This document shows positions 23,301-37,093 of a stretch of 64,000 nt of DNA, in pieces (the first letter of the stretch is position 1; each line of letters opens with the position of its first letter). The DNA lies in assembly GCA_018389105.1 (NCBI GenBank), contig JACATO010001143.1, forward strand, positions 521,425 through 585,424, in the 5' to 3' direction. The notes beneath the pieces were generated by a model, which saw only the letters and a list, made by a program, of their open reading frames with translations, did not search any database and was not told the DNA's origin. This DNA comes from Nautilus pompilius (Eukaryota > Mollusca > Cephalopoda > Nautilida > Nautilidae). A program made the position numbers and the translations under genes.

Positions 23301-26300
23301 GAGAGAAAGAGGCTCGTGCTGAACTTTGTCGTCTTCTTTTTTTTTAAATTTCTGATTAATTTTTTGATAATTTTTTTAAATTAGAAAACAGGATTCATTA
23401 GTTCACAAAGTAGGTAAGAATGTAAGATATTATCTCCTTGAAGAGACAAGAGAATTTTGATATTTTTTCTTTTTGGTGTGGGGTTGTGATGGAATCTGGA
23501 AATATGATCTCAGAAATTATCTGGATTATTACATTTCTCATCCCATTACTTGGTACCTCATATAAATTGCTGTCATCTCCAAGAGAGGATAGTTATTAAA
23601 TAAGTTTACGAGATGTTTGTTGTGCACTGAGAGTACCAATTCATTTTTAGCATCTGCATTTTCTCTTACCTTTCTGTAACATCTTCAACCTTTTGATCTT
23701 CATTACACCACTTCTATACTCCAACCCAAACAGCATTTGGTACAGTTGTCTCTTTGGTTCTATCTGTTGATATCTTGCCTCTTGCTGTGCTTAAACACTA
23801 CATCGGGTCAATTGTCTCAATGCTTTGGCAGTGGCATGTTATATATAAAGACATCTTGATTATTCCAGCCATACACCATTTTTGTAGTATTTCATCAGCT
23901 TGAAACTGCATCACAATTGACATTACCTGAAACACTTTAGAAAAGTGACATGCATTACCAGAATTAAGCATTTGTGATAGATTTTTTCGTTTTATTGCTC
24001 TGCTTTCACTGCTTGGTGGCGATATGGATGTAAAGAAAATTAAATCGAACTTATGCTGTGTGATGATTAATTTTAGCACATCGTGCTTGAAAGAAACTAG
24101 TGTTTTTTTTTAACTGCATCTATAAGATGCAAGGAGGATGATGCACTCTTTTCGTTGACCTGTAATTAAATTGTTTTTACTTGAGACACTCTGATAGCCT
24201 TTCTTTTTCCATCATGCATCCATCTTAAAATTTAAAAAAAAAAAAAAGAAATGAGCAACAAGTAAAACCTTTTTGATACTGATTTTTATTTTTTTTTAAA
24301 TGCTACAGAATGAATATCATACAAATCAATGCAGGGTAAAGGCCAAAATGTCAGTACCGTTGTGGGTCTGAATCTGAAAATCTCTCAGAACTGTGGAGTT
24401 TATAATAATGAATGCATCCAGGCAGTCTGAGATACATCAATTAATGTCATCTTTATTGCAGTGAACACTTCATAATAATCAAACCTACAGAACCCACAAA
24501 TCACACTTCCTTTTTCTTAATGGATTTCTGTCAAAAAATATATCCCTTATTAATCACCAAGTAATTATTAGCTGGTGTCGAAAAGTATGGAAATATAAAG
24601 TCAAAACTAAAATGATGTTTAACTGATTTCAGGTTTAATTGCACAAAGCAACACTAATGAGAACTTTAAGATGCCAAATCTGATTCAGAATCGGATAACA
24701 ATGTAAGTGATCTTTGAAAACGGAACGTGTTGATGGCCCGTAAGTGTTTGCGTTGGTTCCTCCGTTCGCTTCTCGTGACTTTGACTGACTTCACTTTTGT
24801 CGATATTCGCACATTTGGATTTTTTTAAAGCATTTGTCTTGGTTCGAATATCTGTCAGGGTGTGTACACATTTCAAGATTCTTTGATTATTCAGGTGAGA
24901 TTTTAAAAAGAAGGGAAAAAAACAAAAAAATATATATATGTATATTCCATCTACTCCAAGAAGGATGAGTGTGTATTCTATAATAAAGTTGTGGGTGATT
25001 AATATAATATATAATAAGCATGGCTTATTAAATAGGATCTGTCTTGTTGATGTAGGAGAATTAAGGTGTGTAGTTAAAAATGCTTCTTGAGGATCTGAGT
25101 TTTGCATCCCTGAGAGACAAATGCACCTGTGATGGAGAAAATTGCACTAATGCAACATTTAAGAGCTCTTAAGTGAAAAGAAAAGATATTTAAAGCACCG
25201 GAACAGAGAATTAATATCCTTCCCCCTCTTTGTTCCTACGTAGGTTTGGTGGCCGCCTTTACTGATGTATTTCGCGAATTATAGATCATTGTGTACTTAA
25301 ATCAGTTGTCTCGGGTATGAGAAGATGTGGGAGTTTATTCATGTCAACCCTGAAAATGAAAGGACTGTCCATGTTTTGATTTCCAGACAGATAGACTCGT
25401 TCATATAATACTGCTTTGTCAGTTATTAACCAAAATTTTTAAAAGAAATCAAATTAATAAGGAATAATTATCATCATTGTCATTTAGCTTATCAGTTTAT
25501 ATACTAAAACTAAAATAGAGGTTCTGTTGATGCAGTTGGTCTATGACAGTACGCTTAGACAACCTAATCAAGTTCAACCCGGATTGTATTAATTTTGACA
25601 CTATTAGATCTAAAAGAAGCTGGATTCAGAAGAAAATTCTCCTAAGAAATATTTTAACTTTGTTACTGGTTAGGTGGAATGGTTTTCTTTTAATTTTTTT
25701 CAAACAGCAGTAAAGTCTTGATTTGTTTTAGCTATTTTGAATTCATTTATTCAAAGTTTAGTTTAGCCATTAGTAGGATAAATGGGCATAGAAGTTTGAA
25801 CTCAACCTTGAGGGGGGAAAAATTGATTTCTAAACTGGAAAATATGGTAATTTCAGATTGAATGGATGTTGTGTTCAGTGTAAAACCAATGATGCTGTCT
25901 TTGGGCATCTTCTCTGCGTGAATTTAAAAAATGCTATAGTGAAAATAAAAGTAAAAATACAGGTTAATGAGTTTTATTGGGCTTAGAATCCAAATTAAAA
26001 CTTTACATAGCCAAAAATGTTCACTTGTTCTGGGGCAATAGTTTCTTGCTGTGATGCATTCTTGATGCACATTATTATTATTATATTATTATTATTATTA
26101 TTATTATTATTTCTGTTTGTTTGTACACATGCTTTTTATTTTTACTTTTTTAGAGATATCAGTGCAAATGTTTTTTTTTTTAGTTATCAGCATCCAGCAA
26201 ATATTATTTATATCTCCTCTTAAAAATATGATGATGATTTTCTTAGGCAAAGCATATTACGTTGTTTACAGAAAGTAGAGGGTTGGACGTTGGTAGTAAA

Positions 26301-26544
26301 TTGATCAAACTAATGAACCTACCCTTTATGCATTTATTTCCTGGGGCTATCCTCTGGGTTTGTTGATGAATACAACAGGAATCCACCTCATAAACTAACC
26401 CTACCCCACCCCCCTGCCTTGGTATGGCTCTGAGCCACAGCTAGCTAGACTTGCCAGCAGGCAAACTACTGCTGATGATCATCCTTAGGGGCTGCCCTGA
26501 GGAAGACCGTGCTGGGGTTCACTGGTGTTGTTTGCAGTATGTAT

Positions 26545-26640
26545 CTATTTTTGAACTGTATATACAAGTGGCTGGAGTAGATCTTGAACTACTAACCTGT
26601 TGTTTGCCAGGTTTTTGTTTTTTTGTGTGTATGTATATAT
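26545..26640 (-). repeat. Possible tRNA-derived SINE fragment
   Basis: The + strand carries GTGGCTGGAGTAGATCTTGAAC followed by TACTAACC, which on the minus strand reads like a tRNA T-arm and box B (GTTCAAGATC). A similar segment, GGCCGCAGTTGGTCTTGAAC, occurs at 44579-44598. Ends are unknown and the A box is weak. Confidence 0.3.
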
Positions 26641-27240
26641 ATATATTTTTTTTTTAGACCAACACTCTACTGCAAATTAACATCATTGCACATCAAAAGA
26701 GTCATCCTGAGTATTAAACCCTAATGATGACAGCGAAATATTTCTGAAACATATATTCTTTAGTTAATCCCATAAACAAGGTGATGGGAAGTCCCCAAAC
26801 TAACTATCTACTACTATAAGTAACACATTACTAGTAACTTCCAGTTCTCATACTGTTTTTTGTTGTGAAATGTTGGTTTCTCCTGATTCATAATTAGAAA
26901 GAGAAGAGAAATGCCACTAAGCCATGTCATTCGTTAGTGGACTTTAGTTAGTAAACAGCTGATCCTTTCATGCATAAAATACGAGGAACAGAAGGAAATA
27001 CTGTCCACATTACAATGAAGTAGCATAGGATTTCTGTTCAGGTTATAGATTTTATACTTGAGGATCCAGCATAGCTTAGTTCTAGGTGGAACTATCTTTT
27101 GTCAAATAAAATTCCCAACATGAAAAAAACAAGCAGAAGCTATCTGTTGAAATAGAACATATTACCTCTGGCTATCAGCATTTAATCTGGCTTGCATAAG
27201 CAATAGAATTTGCTTTGTTTGGAAAACAATCTTTTCCTTT

Positions 27241-27336
27241 TACTCTCTCCCTCTCCCCCTCTCTCTCTTCCCATCTCTCTCTCTCTCTCCCCCTCTCTCC
27301 CCCATCTCTCCCCCATCTCTCTCTCTCTGTCTCTCA
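27241..27336. repeat. CT-rich simple repeat
   Basis: About 95 bp of (CT)n interspersed with CCC and CCCAT. It is a polypyrimidine tract within the giant intron. Confidence 0.9.
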
Positions 27337-28419
27337 TATGTATGTTGTTAGGAATAGTTTTTATGCATATTACAGACTTTTTTGTATAAAATCTTTTATT
27401 AAGTGCTCCATTAAAAGCTATAAATTACAAATAAATAAATTGAAGGAAAATCTGAATCGGTGAAAAGTGGAGACACCGAGAAGGTTTTACATATTCAGTT
27501 CTGAATGAATACCTATGAAATCAAAGTCTGTACTCAGAACCAGAGATATATGATACATTTCGTCTGCAGAGTTATTTGGTTATTGGAAGCATTCTGTCTT
27601 TCTTCACAACATTTCTGTTGCTAACTGTCAAATTGAACAGATGTTAATGTGCATTTCAGACATTCTGTGAAAATGATTTGGTTTCTTTTGCACGTGATAG
27701 GAAATTATTCCCGCCCACACACACACACCATGGGTGTATGAAATTGATTGGGAGTACAGGTAAGTCTTAATTGAAACAAGTGTTTGCCGATGGCGTGGCT
27801 GTCCAACAGATGGTTTGATGGTTTCAAATGGATTCTTAAGGCTTGTTATCTTCATCTGGCGGCGAAAGAGAGAAGAAAAAACAAAAAGAAGAAACCTAGT
27901 TTTGTAATTGATTTTTTTTCCTCATTGCATAAGAATTTCTTTGCAAACTAATGCAAAACAAACACACGAAGAAAGAGAAGCCAACACTAACAGGCAAGCA
28001 CAAATTGGACACACACAGTATCAGTATATTACCATATTTTCCTCTTATACTCATCTTTAAAAGTCAATGTAATGAAATTTTTCTCCCTCTATAAATTCTT
28101 TTTCTTTTAAATTTTGACTTGAGTATTATTTTTCAGATTTCTAACAGCAGTAATGCATTTTTAGTTTCATTTTTTTGCAGTGTATTTGTGGGAATACGTT
28201 TCAGTTATTTTAAGTCCATAGACAACGGCAAAAAAAGAAAAGAGAACAAACGACAAACCAACCCTTAACCTTGAAGGGAATGATCCGTGGCAACACTGTC
28301 CTCGGTGCTTAACTAGTTCAAAAGATTATCAACCATTAAATGTGACATTATTTTCACTTCAGGCTGTTTTCTCTTTCATTTTTCAAAACAGCCACTTTTC
28401 TTTGTGAATAATGAACTGT

Positions 28420-29250
28420 TCTGCAGCACCTGTTTGTGGCATCCTGTTCAGTAACCTTTCAAAGCATTGCTTTGCAAGTAATCTTTCTTTCACTTGACCT
28501 TTTTACCATGACCATTCAGTCTGGTACTGTTTAACTCTGGAGACTGAAGCAGCCAAACCATGGTTTTAAAACCTTTCTGATTCTCTTCTAATAGGGTATC
28601 ATCACGTTTGAACATTGCATTGTCCTAATCATTCGTCTGTTGCAGTATAAAACCGTGTTCTATCAGACGGTGATGCCCTGATGAAACTGCATGGCATTAC
28701 AGAATATTGTGATATTTTCTCTTGAGAATTCCATCAATTTTTATCAAGACACCAGTCAGATAACCAGCAAATTGCTCCAAGGTGCAGTTCTGATGACAAT
28801 TACCCAAGCTAAGTTACACTGTCTAAGCTGCTACCCAGCCAATTAATCCAAAATTTTAACTATCTTTTGGTGTATAGGTTGAGATGCTGACTTTTGTAGA
28901 AGAATTTTGGTCAGAAGTTAATTAGTTAAGAAAAGGTTTGCTCTAGACATTCAAACCAGCAACCTGTGTGCCTGCTCCATTTTTTTTTCCTTTCCCTTTC
29001 TCAGCTCTTTACTTTCATACTGATCAGGTTAACTTTATTCTGTGAATGGCTGTTTGCACACTACCTCATGTAACCCCAAATTCCTCCACAATTTCCTGTT
29101 GGTAGCAGCCAGTTTTGTAGGACAGTAGCATTCTTTTATATGGAATTTCTTCTTTTGGTGCCATTTGTATCTGCCAAACAGTATTAGCAGTCACCATTAT
29201 TGAGTTCCATTAACATTTATACAAAAGCTAACATCTATTCAAATCAGCAC
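28420..29250 (-). mobile_element. Decayed Tc1-like transposon with HTH and catalytic remnants, copy 3
   Basis: Minus-strand reading shows, in order: MAPKEEIPYKRMLLSYKTGC and QQEIVEEFGVT with AIHRIK (Tc1 helix-turn-helix); then, after frameshifts, KIDGILKRKYHN and HAVSS-like sequence (family KIDGIM...Y..IL..HAVPSG); then WLLQSPELN (family WPPQSPDLNPIE, third catalytic region); then LLNRMPQ (family VERMPR). Stops such as GVT-stop-GSVQ break it, so it is inactive. It is a different Tc1 subfamily from the copies at 836-1440 and 5100-6170, and it is also antisense to HLCS. Confidence 0.78.
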
Positions 29251-30744
29251 CAAGAAACAATATTGGGTGGACATGATACCATCATATTTCCAGTATGAAT
29301 TAAATTTGCATTCATAGAAATTAGTTGCTGGCTCCATAATTACACAAAAAGCTTGAAATAATAACAATGTCACATTTAAATGTTTATCGATTCTGATACT
29401 TAGTTCCTCTGATTTTTAATGTTTTTCTTTTGCTGGGCCAGTGAATTTTAAATATTTTTGTATAATATTCTCATAATTTTGAACACTATATGTATTTATA
29501 TTTAGAGAGAACTACTTACCTATACTGGTAATTTTTTTCTTTTACCATGAATAGAATGCTGCTTTTTTATTTTAATTTGTCCAAGAAAATCTTACACAAC
29601 CTTTGACCTCCAGTCCTTTTGAAAATGACTTTTCAATATAAGAGCAGAAGAGGTTTAAAAGACATTGTTTCTGGTTATTATATTTGCTGAAATCTCTGAG
29701 TCATGGTGAGAACGGTTGCAGGGAACATATACTTGAGATGTATCCATTCAGATGTTGGCAAGATTGGTTAGATTTGTGTTGGGTGTGGGGTAGTATGTGT
29801 TTTGGACCAAAAGTGGTATTTGCACAAGAAGTAAAATCTGTTAGGTCTGCTTCTTGTTGCTTTTCTTTTAATGGTTTTCTGAGTCTCTAAGCAGCTGAAC
29901 TATTCACACAGCACACTTTATACTGCCTCAACAGACTCATTGCTCTGAGATTAGCGTAGAAAAAAGCAGTAGGGCAGTTAGTTAGGTGGTTTGATCCATG
30001 CAAACAGTGCACCATTTTTAACATGAAACGCATTACGACAACCAGCCGGAGTTGTAGGTTTGGGAATACCTGAGGTTTGGCTATCTCTGGAGTTATAGGT
30101 AATTATCCCAGCTGTTATTGTTTGTATTTCGACACCTACCAGGGCACTAGAGCAGTGCTACTCTTAATTAGAGCCGGCCTGTGTCAACAGCGTGTAATGT
30201 CCTCCGTCGGACACATCAAACAGAGACTTGTCTTTGTCAAGCACAAGCAAGATGAGCCCATGGCGAGGAGCTGCTATGTTCTATTGTTCCAGTCACACAT
30301 TGGTTTGAGGAGGGGGAACTTTGGCTGAGAGAATCACCTTGGGGACAGATCTGATCGGATAGATTCCCATATAACATCCACAATTCACACTATTGTAACA
30401 GTTGAATTGGTGGCAGAATGGTTCAGTTTTATTTAATCGTGTTTTTTTTTTTTTCTTTTTTTGTATTTTCTAAAGTTTTTTTTTAAATATATAGGGCAGT
30501 TTCCCCAATTCTGTTTTAGTAAACTATGTGTTGAAAGGTGATCCCTTCCTCTCTTTACTTAAAAATATTTTCAGCGCAAACATGGTCTTGGAAAAGGCAA
30601 AAATCTGAAGTTTTTTTTTTTTTTAAGATTAGGTAATAAAAGACAAATGGAAATAACATGGCAAGCGTACAAATAGTGGGGAGATATTGAAAATACGGTG
30701 AAAGTTAAGTTTCATTTTTATGGACGTGTGAGTATATAACTATA

Positions 30745-31060
30745 ACTAGAATGATCAGTGGTTGGTGACTGAGTATGTAATGCATCAGCTGCTGTGGCTG
30801 AAAACCCAGGTTTAATCCCCATTCATGATCGGTTTGGCTTGGTGGACCTTCCATTGCATAGTTTCTTCTTGCTTTTCTCTACCAGTCCATTGATTTGGGT
30901 TTCCTTCCGCAGCTAAACAGAGTTCTGATAGAGATTCTACACCTCCTGCAAAAGACAGAATGGCAGGCTTCATGATGCGCAAGAATAGAAATGCTTGTTA
31001 CTGGGTAACCATGGCTGTTACCATGATCATGCTGCTTGCAGAAGAAGAGTAACCATCATA
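30745..31060 (+). repeat. tRNA-derived SINE-like copy, family A
   Basis: Box-B-like GGTTTAATCCC at 30809-30819 is followed by TTGGCTTGGTGGACCTTCCA and TAGTTTCTTCTTGC...ACCAGTC. The same order of blocks appears at 47695-47890 (GGTTTTAATCCC, TTGGTTTGGCAGACTTCCA, ATTTCTTCTTCTTGCC, ACCAGTC). Two diverged copies with a Pol III-type internal box suggest a SINE. The A box is weak and no target-site duplication was found by eye. Confidence 0.6.
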
Positions 31061-31069
31061 ACAAACAGA

Positions 31070-34000
31070 CAGAGTTAACTGCCCTTTTGCTTTCTTACAT
31101 TTATGTATTTATTTATTTTAGATTTTTTTTTTCAAATTGTTGTTTCAATATAGCATTGTTGAGCCTGTTATTTCTTTCAAATTTTGTCAGTGGATACCAT
31201 TCATTTTTCAAATGATTTGTTCTGCATGGCTTGGGTGGTTAGATGTCACCAATTTTACCAAAGTATCATGAGTGCTAATTCTAGGGTTGCAAGGGGTCTA
31301 CTATTTGGTAGATGGTTTTGCATCCTAGATTAGACACGCTGTTGTTGTTTTCTATCTAGCTTCTATGCGAGCTTCCTTTTCAAACCTAGTAGTAGAAGTA
31401 GAAAGCATAAATGTTCTTAAAAGTCTAAACTCGCACTTCTTTGTTGAAAAGAGTCTTAAGGTTTCCCTGCCTCTGACTTTCTTTGTATCTGTATCTATTT
31501 TAAAAGGTGTGTAAATGTTTGGTTAGTCATCAGGTCTTTTGCATGCCAGATTTTTAATTGCAAATTTAGTTTTGGATAATCATTTTTGATTTCCTGTAAG
31601 TCAAAAGATAATGGGCAAAAGCAATTTTAGAGGAATGATCTAAGAAACAGGGGTCAATTTTCGGTACTGGTTCTATGGAACATGGTTTTGACAAGGCACA
31701 CTTTCAGTATGGTTTCTTCCCCTCGAGAGAAGAAACAGAAATGAGAAGTAATCAACAGACTAGACAAATCCAAACCATGCTTTCTTTGTTGTTTTTGTTT
31801 GCAATCAGCACGTAGTTTATAAAAGCTACTTTGAAAAATCTAATTGAAAAGGAAAATTATTCTGTAAGACAAAATAAAAATGGACTTAGAAAGTGAGAGG
31901 ATGAAAAGAAACCAAACAGAAATTATACAATTATGAGAAATTTCACTAATTGCAGTCTCATGAAGGTAACAAGAGGAAGAGTTTGCTGATTGAAATAGAA
32001 GTAAATTAAATTTGTTTGTATGCTGGTCTTCACAGCTGCACGTCTATCGGCTGCTCTGGTGGGCGGTGAAGAACTTTGGCTGGGCAGCAGCACTCGTTAG
32101 CACAAGGTATTACATAGCTGAGTGTCACACAGCTGTGGCGAGAGGAATGGAGAAAAGGAAAAGGCAAAGTTTATTACACGGGATCTGTGACGGTGCATCG
32201 TAATCAGCTGAAAAAGGTGAGAGCTGTGCGGTGGACGATTCTCTGGGAGCAACATGGCTGTCTCGCCTCACCTGACCTGACCTGAAGGATTGTGCAAGGA
32301 GACGAGTTTACAAGAGGTTAAATGGCTGACTGAAAGCGGATATCTCAAAATTACATTTTACTGTAATAATATTTCTTTAATTAAAAAAACAACAAAAAAC
32401 ATTTTAACTTTGTTAACAGCTATTCTTAAAAGGGTGGGGGTGTGAATGATTAACCATTAATCCAAACATTAGAAATCTAAGTTATCTCCTCTTTGTTATG
32501 ATAAGAATTTGGAATTAGATATGTTTATTTTAAAGATAAAATTTACTAAAAGAAATTTAAGAGGCAAAAATATTTCAGTTCATGATTGAACTTTTGATCA
32601 CTTTTGGGAAGAAAATTAGAGTTAGCTGTTTGATTATTAGTGTTATTTCAAAATCTTAAAATAAGTAATTAGAAATACACCTTATGCTGCCATATTTTAT
32701 AAAGATCATTCGTGGACACTAATAGACTTTTTTAGTTGTTTACTTGGCTGTATAATTTTGGGAGGGTGCAGGAGAAATTGTAGTTCTAACCAAATGTTTC
32801 AGTCACCATTTTATTATAACTTAGATAACTGATATGTAGGTTTGCTTAATTTGATTTCTAAAACCAAAATGTCAAGCCATATAAAATTTATTTAGCTGGA
32901 ATGAAAATTAAATTATCTACTACACTAAACTTGATTTTCATCTTCCTACTAAGGAATTTTGCATAAGTGGGAGCAATTATGGAGGCAAGAAGCCATTTTT
33001 TCTGATACAACAATATTTCAAAAATCAAATTAAATATTGGAAAAACAGAGAGAAGAAAGTCTAAATTTTTTTCTAAAAAATATTAAATTATCAAAGCAGG
33101 CAACAGAAACAAATTATAATAATCATTGTATGATATACACTAAACTTGAAAATGTAGTTTCAAAGCAGCAGTTGTTAACCAAAGTGAAGAGTAGTGCATT
33201 TCAGTTGTGAACAAAACAAAAAACAAGATGCTAAGAGTAATTTACCAGAGTATCAAAGATAAAAGTAGAAGTTTTAGTTCTTTTGTATAAATCCTTGGTT
33301 TCTTCACATCTTGAATGTGTTGTGTAGGCATGGAGTGCTTATTTGGGAAAGGATGGTGATTTATCAGAGAGAGTGGGAGTTCAAAGAATGTCTTCCAGGT
33401 CTTAAACATTTTGCATAAGCTTATCAATTAAAAATATTAGATTTTCCAAAGTTTGATTTATAGATGTTTAAGCTGGCAGTGGTGCTGCGGGATTTGAGAA
33501 ACTCCTCCAAAGTTAGTTAAGCATATGGGAAGGTGTGACTTTCTATAGCCTACTTGTATGCATTTTTAAGATTACAAAGTTTGAATGTGATCAGAATCGT
33601 CTTTAGCAACATCAACTATTTTAAGATCCATCCAGAAGTGAAAAAGAGAATTTTATAGCCTGTGATATAGAAATACTTTAAAATAGCTTTTTTATATTAA
33701 AAAAAAAAAAACTTGTTCATAAATTTAAAATAGTCTGAGAATAACATATATTAACAAAATCTGATATTATGTGAAATAAATATCACTTACATTCCAAAAG
33801 CCGGTGATGCTGTTGGATGTGAGCAGCTCTAGTCAACTTGTGGCTGTCAGGGCGTGGCTGTGACTAGCTGGAACTGAGTGCACTTGATAGGCACAAAAGC
33901 TAATTGAAAGGCTTGCTGACTATCACAGTTCAGCTGCATGCCATCTGCTAGCAGTCTCAAAGCTAAAATGTCTTTGGTTTGTCACATCTGCTGCTGGATT

Positions 34001-36096
34001 AAGTGAAGACCCAATAAAGGTTTTCAAAATAATTGGGAATTTTGAACATGTGGACTGAGGACAAATTTCAGATTTTCTTTCAGCTATCTATAGTTACAAA
34101 TACTAGGGTTTATAATTAGAAATTTGCTAAGATTCCAGCCAACAGGTAGATATTGAAGAGTGTATTTATAGCAGAACAGGTAGTGAGAAGTATAAATCAG
34201 CAGAAAGTATAGTTAATAATGATAGTATTAATCAATTAAAGAATTTAATTAATTGCCATTTCTCTTCTGGGAAGGGTAGCTTGTATAAATCACGAGGGGT
34301 TTCTGCTGCTTCATAGCTGCTAAATCCAACTAAATAAGGGCCCTTTCAAGATAGAGAAATGCTATGATTCACAGTTCCTATTAATGACTTATCTTAGTGC
34401 TTTAATATTCTGTTTGTAAAAGATTGTTTTCAAATATTAAACCATCCTGAAACTTTAGTTTCCATGAATGTGATGTCCTAACCTCACCAAAATTTTGTTG
34501 CTTTGCAGACTAATTTTTAATTTTCCTTGTCTGTTGCCCTTTTTTTGCATTTTTCTCTTGAAATATAACTGTTTAAATAACACAAACCAATATTTTTAGG
34601 TATTAAGTAGATCTGTTTATTTCGTGGCATTCATTAGACTGTGATTTATGTCCATTTGGACAGTTTTTAGATAGTTAACAAACTATTAAATTAATTTGTC
34701 TTTCCTTTCTCTAATCTCTCATAATCCAACTCACGAGCAACAGCTGACGTTTGGTTACCTTTTTGTGGTCATGTAACAGGCTGGGTTGTAGTTTACCTGT
34801 TACCCTTCTCTTTTTTTTTCTTTATATCTATGAACTCGTGTGCAACAGGTGCACAGGTAAAGGATGTCTCTATTGATCTTCTTGGGGCTTCTTTTTTTAA
34901 ATTGTTCAACAATTTTGCTTCCGCTCTCACCCCCCTCCCTGGTAAATCGATCTCATTTGTCTCCTCAAGTGCTTCCAATCATTGGTCGGACAGGCCAGGC
35001 GAGGCCTTCTTCTCGAGCCAACAGTATCACTTTGTCTGTCTCTTGTTCACAATACAGGGCGTTTACCAGCTCTGCAGACTGAAGGACGTAGACAGAGGTT
35101 ATCAGCAAACAGAACTGGCTGAGGGAAAAGGTGGGGAGGGGGCGTAAAAAAAAAGGGTAATCTTTCTCCGAGCCCCCCTCCATATAGTCTGGGAGGGCAG
35201 GTAATGATATTTTTGGGTGTGGTCAGGAACGTTATTGTTACATTTTTTTTTTTTACTGAGAGCCATCAGGCTGAGCCGTGCTATCTATCAATTGCAGATT
35301 GGTTACACTGCTTTAAGGATATGGTTTAAGTTATGCACAGAGAGAAGTATACATATTTTGGTACTAGGAAGTATCTGATCAGGCTACAAACACTAGGATG
35401 GCTTGACCAGATCTTCGCATCTTCATGAAAACTGATGAAAGACAAACACTATTAAATACCAAGTTGTCTTTTTACAACTATTAGAATGTTACTAAAGGTG
35501 TGTGCAACATCATTTTAAAGAATCTATTATGAAACACGCACGTATATCTGCTGTTTCTAATATAGATTTTTTAGGTGTAGGCTTATTGATAGCCCTAGTC
35601 AGACAATATCTAACTTATTTTGAAAGAAATTAACAAAAGAGGAAACATCCATTTTCTTTCTTTCTTTGAACAGTAATTCTTGATAGGGCTGTGTAACAAT
35701 AAACATGTGAGAACACCAGACTACTTATTTGGCTTTCTATTATGTGGAATATTAAGCATTTTTCTTGAGAAACTTGGTTAGCATTTCTTTATTTCAGCAA
35801 TGGCGATTTTTTTTTTTTTTTTTGCTGAAAATAATTGATTTCTGTAACTTTAGTGAATTTTTGGATAACTAGTTACCAGCTTTATACATTTAAAAAAAAA
35901 AAAAAGTTCACATCTAGGGGGGATAACAACTATTTCATTTTTAGCCTGTTAAAGAACTGGTACAACCTTACTATTTGACAATTGTGTTCCCGCAATAGTT
36001 TGGGTCTTTTGTTTGGATAAGTTTATCAACTGCATCTATTGGTAGAAAGACTAGCCCTTAAACATGTTTTTTTAATGCGGTTATATATGTATCCTA
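31070..36096. other. Giant intron, no repeat or gene recognised
   Basis: AT-rich intron sequence with a few richer blocks (32010-32330, 33800-34000, 34730-35300). An ORF with splice-like ends at 32035-32107 is too weak to call. No RNA gene or element is recognised. Confidence 0.5.
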
Positions 36097-36102
36097 TTGC
36101 AG

Positions 36103-36231
36103 ATTGCTACTTGGCTGAACTTGCCTAAAGACCAGTTTCTGTCTGATCTGGTCCAAACTGCAACTGGTCTATATGGGGCAGAGAATAATAGGCATTTATA
36201 TCAAATGTTGCTTAGACTTTTACAAACTAAG
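36103..36231 (+). other. Unexplained exon-like ORF inside the giant intron
   Basis: 129 nt (43 codons), open, preceded by CCTATTGCAG and followed by AAG|GTGAGA, that is, both splice consensus sites in phase 0-0. It reads IATWLNLPKDQFLSDLVQTA, then TGLYGAENNRHLYQMLLRLL and QTK, with a normal amino-acid mix and an amphipathic helical look. I do not recognise the family. Spliced between the flanking HLCS exons (phase 1) it would hit a TAA after eight codons, so it is not an HLCS coding exon. It could be a stray exon of a nested or relocated gene, a poison exon, or chance. Confidence 0.4.
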
Positions 36232-36585
36232 GTGAGATTTCATGTTAAAGAGCAAAAATTGTATAATTATTCAAAGTTAAGGTCAGATTTAAATTAGCAT
36301 CTGGAAATTTAATAGAGACATGTTGCCTCAATCAATGACAAGAGTGACATAGTCCTGTAAAACCCAGTGTAGATGTCTGCTGTTCTCTCTCCTTCAATGG
36401 TCAGTTCTAGTTTGGGCCAAACCAGACAGCGATTACACTCTAGGTTGGTCCATTTGGTGACTGGACTAAGCAACCTGAATCTTGGTTTCTACCTGCTGAT
36501 AATTTTGAAAAACCTTCCCACATGCAATGCTACAAAACTCCCAATTGCCTACAAGTAGAAGTTGGTAACATATCTGCCAATCTTT

Positions 36586-37085
36586 AAAAGAAGATTTAAG
36601 CGAGGACCCACGCCCTCTGGGTGAGGTCACATGGGGTCAACCTTACAAGGGTGGAGAGGCAAGTACTCTGTTTAGGGGTGTGGCAGTCGGAAAGTCCTCT
36701 ACCTGAAAAGAGTGGAGGCGAGTGGCACTTTTTGCCTCTGGCGAGCCTTGCTGGCCAAGAATGTTAGGTGCATCAAGACCAGTTTCAGACTTGATGAGCT
36801 GAAGCTTTTTCCCCAGAGTGTTTTTTTAGCTGGGGAAGCAATCACTCTTACACGGGGCGTTTTACACCCCAACACGCTGGCTGCTTTGGCAGCGGCCAGT
36901 TACACGAGGTGCTTCGATACCTCAACCCAGCCTTTTAGGCCTTAATGAGAACTCTGCTCCACCCCGGGTTTCGGCCCCTACACGGCTTCGGCCACCACCC
37001 TCCACTCCCTTCTCCTCGGAGATACACACGCATACACGAACTTTCACACGCACCACTTACACATTCACCACAAAAAGATTTTAAA
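36586..37085 (+). repeat. GC-rich unclassified repeat-like element
   Basis: About 490 bp much richer in G+C and CpG than the surrounding AT-rich intron. It starts GCGAGGACCCACGCCCTCTG and ends in CACACG/CATACACG-rich sequence. Near-matching A-rich sequences border it (AAAAGAAGATTTAA at 36586 and AAAAAGATTTTAA at 37072), possibly a decayed target-site duplication. A 77-codon ORF at 36712-36945 (LTRGVLHPNTLAALAAASYT) matches nothing I know. It looks like an inserted repeat or retrocopy of unknown class. Confidence 0.45.
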
Positions 37086-37093
37086 AAAGTTCT

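Noticed and set aside
22789..24079. Minus-strand ORFs at 22789-23010 and 23798-24079
   Set aside because: Readable peptides but no motif, no matching splice sites and no transposase hallmark.
24560..24660. Tc1-type terminus GGTGTCGAAAAGTATGG
   Set aside because: Short similarity only. No partner end found by eye.
32012..32203. Possible exon LHVYRLLWWAVKNFGWAAAL
   Set aside because: Splice-like edges, but short, no recognised family and a weak donor (GTATTA).
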